Shown: positions 4,880 through 6,307 of the stretch, in pieces | Position numbering within the stretch: the stretch's first letter is position 1 | How the letters are laid out: each line of letters opens with the position of its first letter | From: Robiginitomaculum sp. | GTDB lineage: Bacteria; Pseudomonadota; Alphaproteobacteria; Caulobacterales; Maricaulaceae | NCBI GenBank assembly: GCA_026982235.1 | Contig: JALSHM010000022.1 | Location: 1 to 6,307, forward strand | DNA: 6,307 nucleotides | Direction: 5' to 3' | The notes under the pieces: generated by a model | What the model was told of the DNA's origin: nothing | The model's input: only the letters and a program-made list of their open reading frames with translations | Databases searched by the model: none | Position numbers and translations under genes: made by a program

Positions 4880-6307
4880 TTAAGCGTCTGGTAAATTATC
4901 CAGCGCCGTTTTTAGCTTCTCCAACTCCAGTGTGAACGCTGCCCGTCTTGTGTGTTCTTGTTCGACAACATGGGCGGGGGCGCGGTCTGTGAAGTTTTTA
5001 TTGGCCAGCTTGCCGTCGACTTTCTTAATCTCGATTTCGACCTTTTCCATTTCTTTGGACAGGCGGGCGCGTTCTGCGTCCAGGTCAATCAGACCAGCCA
5101 GCGGCATGGCGATAGTGGCTTCGCCGACCACGGCCTGGATGGCGCCGTTGGGGGCAGTGTCGGACGTTTCCCAGCTTTCCATACGCGCCATACGTTCAAG
5201 GGCTTGTTTGTAAGTGCCCATGCGCGATATGGTTCCGGCGTTCGCGCCGATTAGAACCATTTTGGCTTTTTTGGACGGTGGGATGTTCATTTCGGTACGC
5301 ACAGAGCGGACTTCGGTGATTAGGTCAATGAGCCAGGCGATATCGGCTTCGGCCTCCTTATTGATATAATTATCGCCAAAGTGTGGCCATTGCGCGGCCA
5401 TGAGGAAGCCGCCCCGCCCGTCTTCGCCCGCAGTCTGTGTCCAAAGTTCTTCGGTGATGAACGGCATGAATGGGTGTAGCATGATGAGGATTTGATCGAA
5501 CGCCCATGCGGCGCACGCACGTGTTTCGGCTATGGCCGCTTGGTCTTCGCTGTCGAATATGGGTTTGATAAGTTCCACATACCAATCGCAATATTGCCCG
5601 CGTGAGAATTTATAAGCGGCGTCTGCGGCATCATTAAATCTATAGGCTTCAATGGCCGATGTGACCAGTGCGCTGGCCTTGGTGACCTCGCCGACAATCC
5701 ATTTATTGACGGTTTGTTGGCACGTGAGCGGGTCAAACCCGGCCACAGGGGCGCAACCTTTAAGCTGGCAAAAATTGGCGGCGTTCCATAATTTGGTGCC
5801 GAAATTGCGATAGCCCTCAATGCGTTGTTCGGATAGGCGGATATTGCGGCCTTGGGCGGCTTGGGCGGCCAGGGAGAACCGCAATGCATCGGCGCCGTAT
5901 TTATCAATCAGCACCAGCGGGTCAACCACATTGCCCTTGGATTTGGACATTTTCTGGCCGTGCTCGTCCAGCACCAGGGCATGAATATACACGTCCTTAA
6001 ACGGGACTTGTCCGGTGAGGTGCAAGCCCTGCATCATCATCCGCGCCACCCAGAAAAAGATAATATCAAAGGCGGTAACAAGGGTGGAGGTCGGGTAGAA
6101 ACGCCTATATTCCTCCGTCTCCTCCGGCCAGCCAAGGGTCGCAAACGGCCACAGGCCAGACGAAAACCATGTGTCCAGGACGTCTGGGTCTCTTGCAATT
6201 CTTACAGAAGTAAGTTGTTGACCATCATCTGAACCGAGCCATTCATAACCAGACTGTGTTGGCATAGGCTCCGCGCGTTGGTCTACAGTTTGGTCTTCTA
6301 TCCTTTG
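4880..6307 (-). CDS. valS: Valyl-tRNA synthetase, C-terminal half (5' end outside window)
   Basis: The frame is open to the right edge, giving 475 residues of an enzyme normally around 900 long, so the Met codon at 6265 is internal. ValRS charges tRNA-Val with valine using ATP. Visible in order are the catalytic-core motif DPDVLDTWFSSGLWPFATLGWPE (codons ending near 6180), FDIIFFWVARMMM, and the class I signature KMSKS (codons at 5939-5953, in GQKMSKSKGNVVDP). Next comes the helical anticodon-binding domain, with EGYRNFGTKLWNAANF and CDWYVELIKPIF. Last is the C-terminal coiled-coil arm (final ~70 residues, LDAERARLSKEMEKVEIEIKKVDGKL...), which contacts tRNA. The HIGH motif and editing domain lie outside the window. 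KMSKS is followed directly by GNVVDPLVLIDKYGADALRF, without the insertion seen in the E. coli enzyme. The gene converges on the FKBP gene, with the hairpin repeat right after its stop. Confidence 0.96.
   Translation of the reverse strand, partial: QRIEDQTVDQRAEPMPTQSGYEWLGSDDGQQLTSVRIARDPDVLDTWFSSGLWPFATLGWPEETEEYRRFYPTSTLVTAFDIIFFWVARMMMQGLHLTGQVPFKDVYIHALVLDEHGQKMSKSKGNVVDPLVLIDKYGADALRFSLAAQAAQGRNIRLSEQRIEGYRNFGTKLWNAANFCQLKGCAPVAGFDPLTCQQTVNKWIVGEVTKASALVTSAIEAYRFNDAADAAYKFSRGQYCDWYVELIKPIFDSEDQAAIAETRACAAWAFDQILIMLHPFMPFITEELWTQTAGEDGRGGFLMAAQWPHFGDNYINKEAEADIAWLIDLITEVRSVRTEMNIPPSKKAKMVLIGANAGTISRMGTYKQALERMARMESWETSDTAPNGAIQAVVGEATIAMPLAGLIDLDAERARLSKEMEKVEIEIKKVDGKLANKNFTDRAPAHVVEQEHTRRAAFTLELEKLKTALDNLPDA

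Noticed and set aside
5852..6232. Plus-strand open frame of 126 codons opposite valS
   Set aside because: It is antisense to conserved synthetase motifs, including KMSKS, and has no independent coding evidence.

Overview
The window looks like a stretch of ordinary chromosome from an alphaproteobacterium of middling GC content. I base this on gene content and order: a zauP-zapA cell-division pair beside a gap-pgk glycolytic operon, an alphaproteobacterial-style valyl-tRNA synthetase, and a GTCATCCCGG/CCGGGATGAC palindrome of a type common between genes in that class. I cannot name the genus.

Layout from left to right: (1) The 3' end of a nitroreductase-fold flavoprotein gene, resembling the iodotyrosine-deiodinase branch, runs off the left edge. 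(2) Convergent to it, only 22 bases away, is a minus-strand operon of zauP (674-976) followed by zapA (288-671), two coiled-coil proteins that act on the FtsZ ring. (3) A divergent, AT-rich 197-base regulatory gap (977-1173) carries a 12-base motif once in front of each operon, pointing outward. (4) A plus-strand cluster follows: gap (1174-2184), pgk (2211-3428), a Tpa1/prolyl-hydroxylase-like 2-oxoglutarate/Fe(II) oxygenase (3433-4164) and an FKBP-type prolyl isomerase lipoprotein (4196-4783). (5) A convergent gap with two hairpins, the second a dispersed-repeat-like palindrome that probably terminates transcription both ways. (6) The C-terminal half of valS on the minus strand, running off the right edge.

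Gap and Pgk catalyse consecutive steps of lower glycolysis/gluconeogenesis. The oxygenase gene begins 4 bases after pgk and is almost certainly co-transcribed with it. The FKBP gene follows after 31 bases with its own strong Shine-Dalgarno site. In many relatives tkt precedes gap and fba follows pgk; neither is here.

I found no CRISPR array, transposase, toxin-antitoxin pair, tRNA or rRNA, and no clearly undescribed system. The most interesting points are coenzyme-site substitutions in GAPDH that suggest NADP(H) use, the mirrored 12-mer with GANTC sites in the divergent promoter region, and a duplicated, out-of-frame start codon region at pgk.
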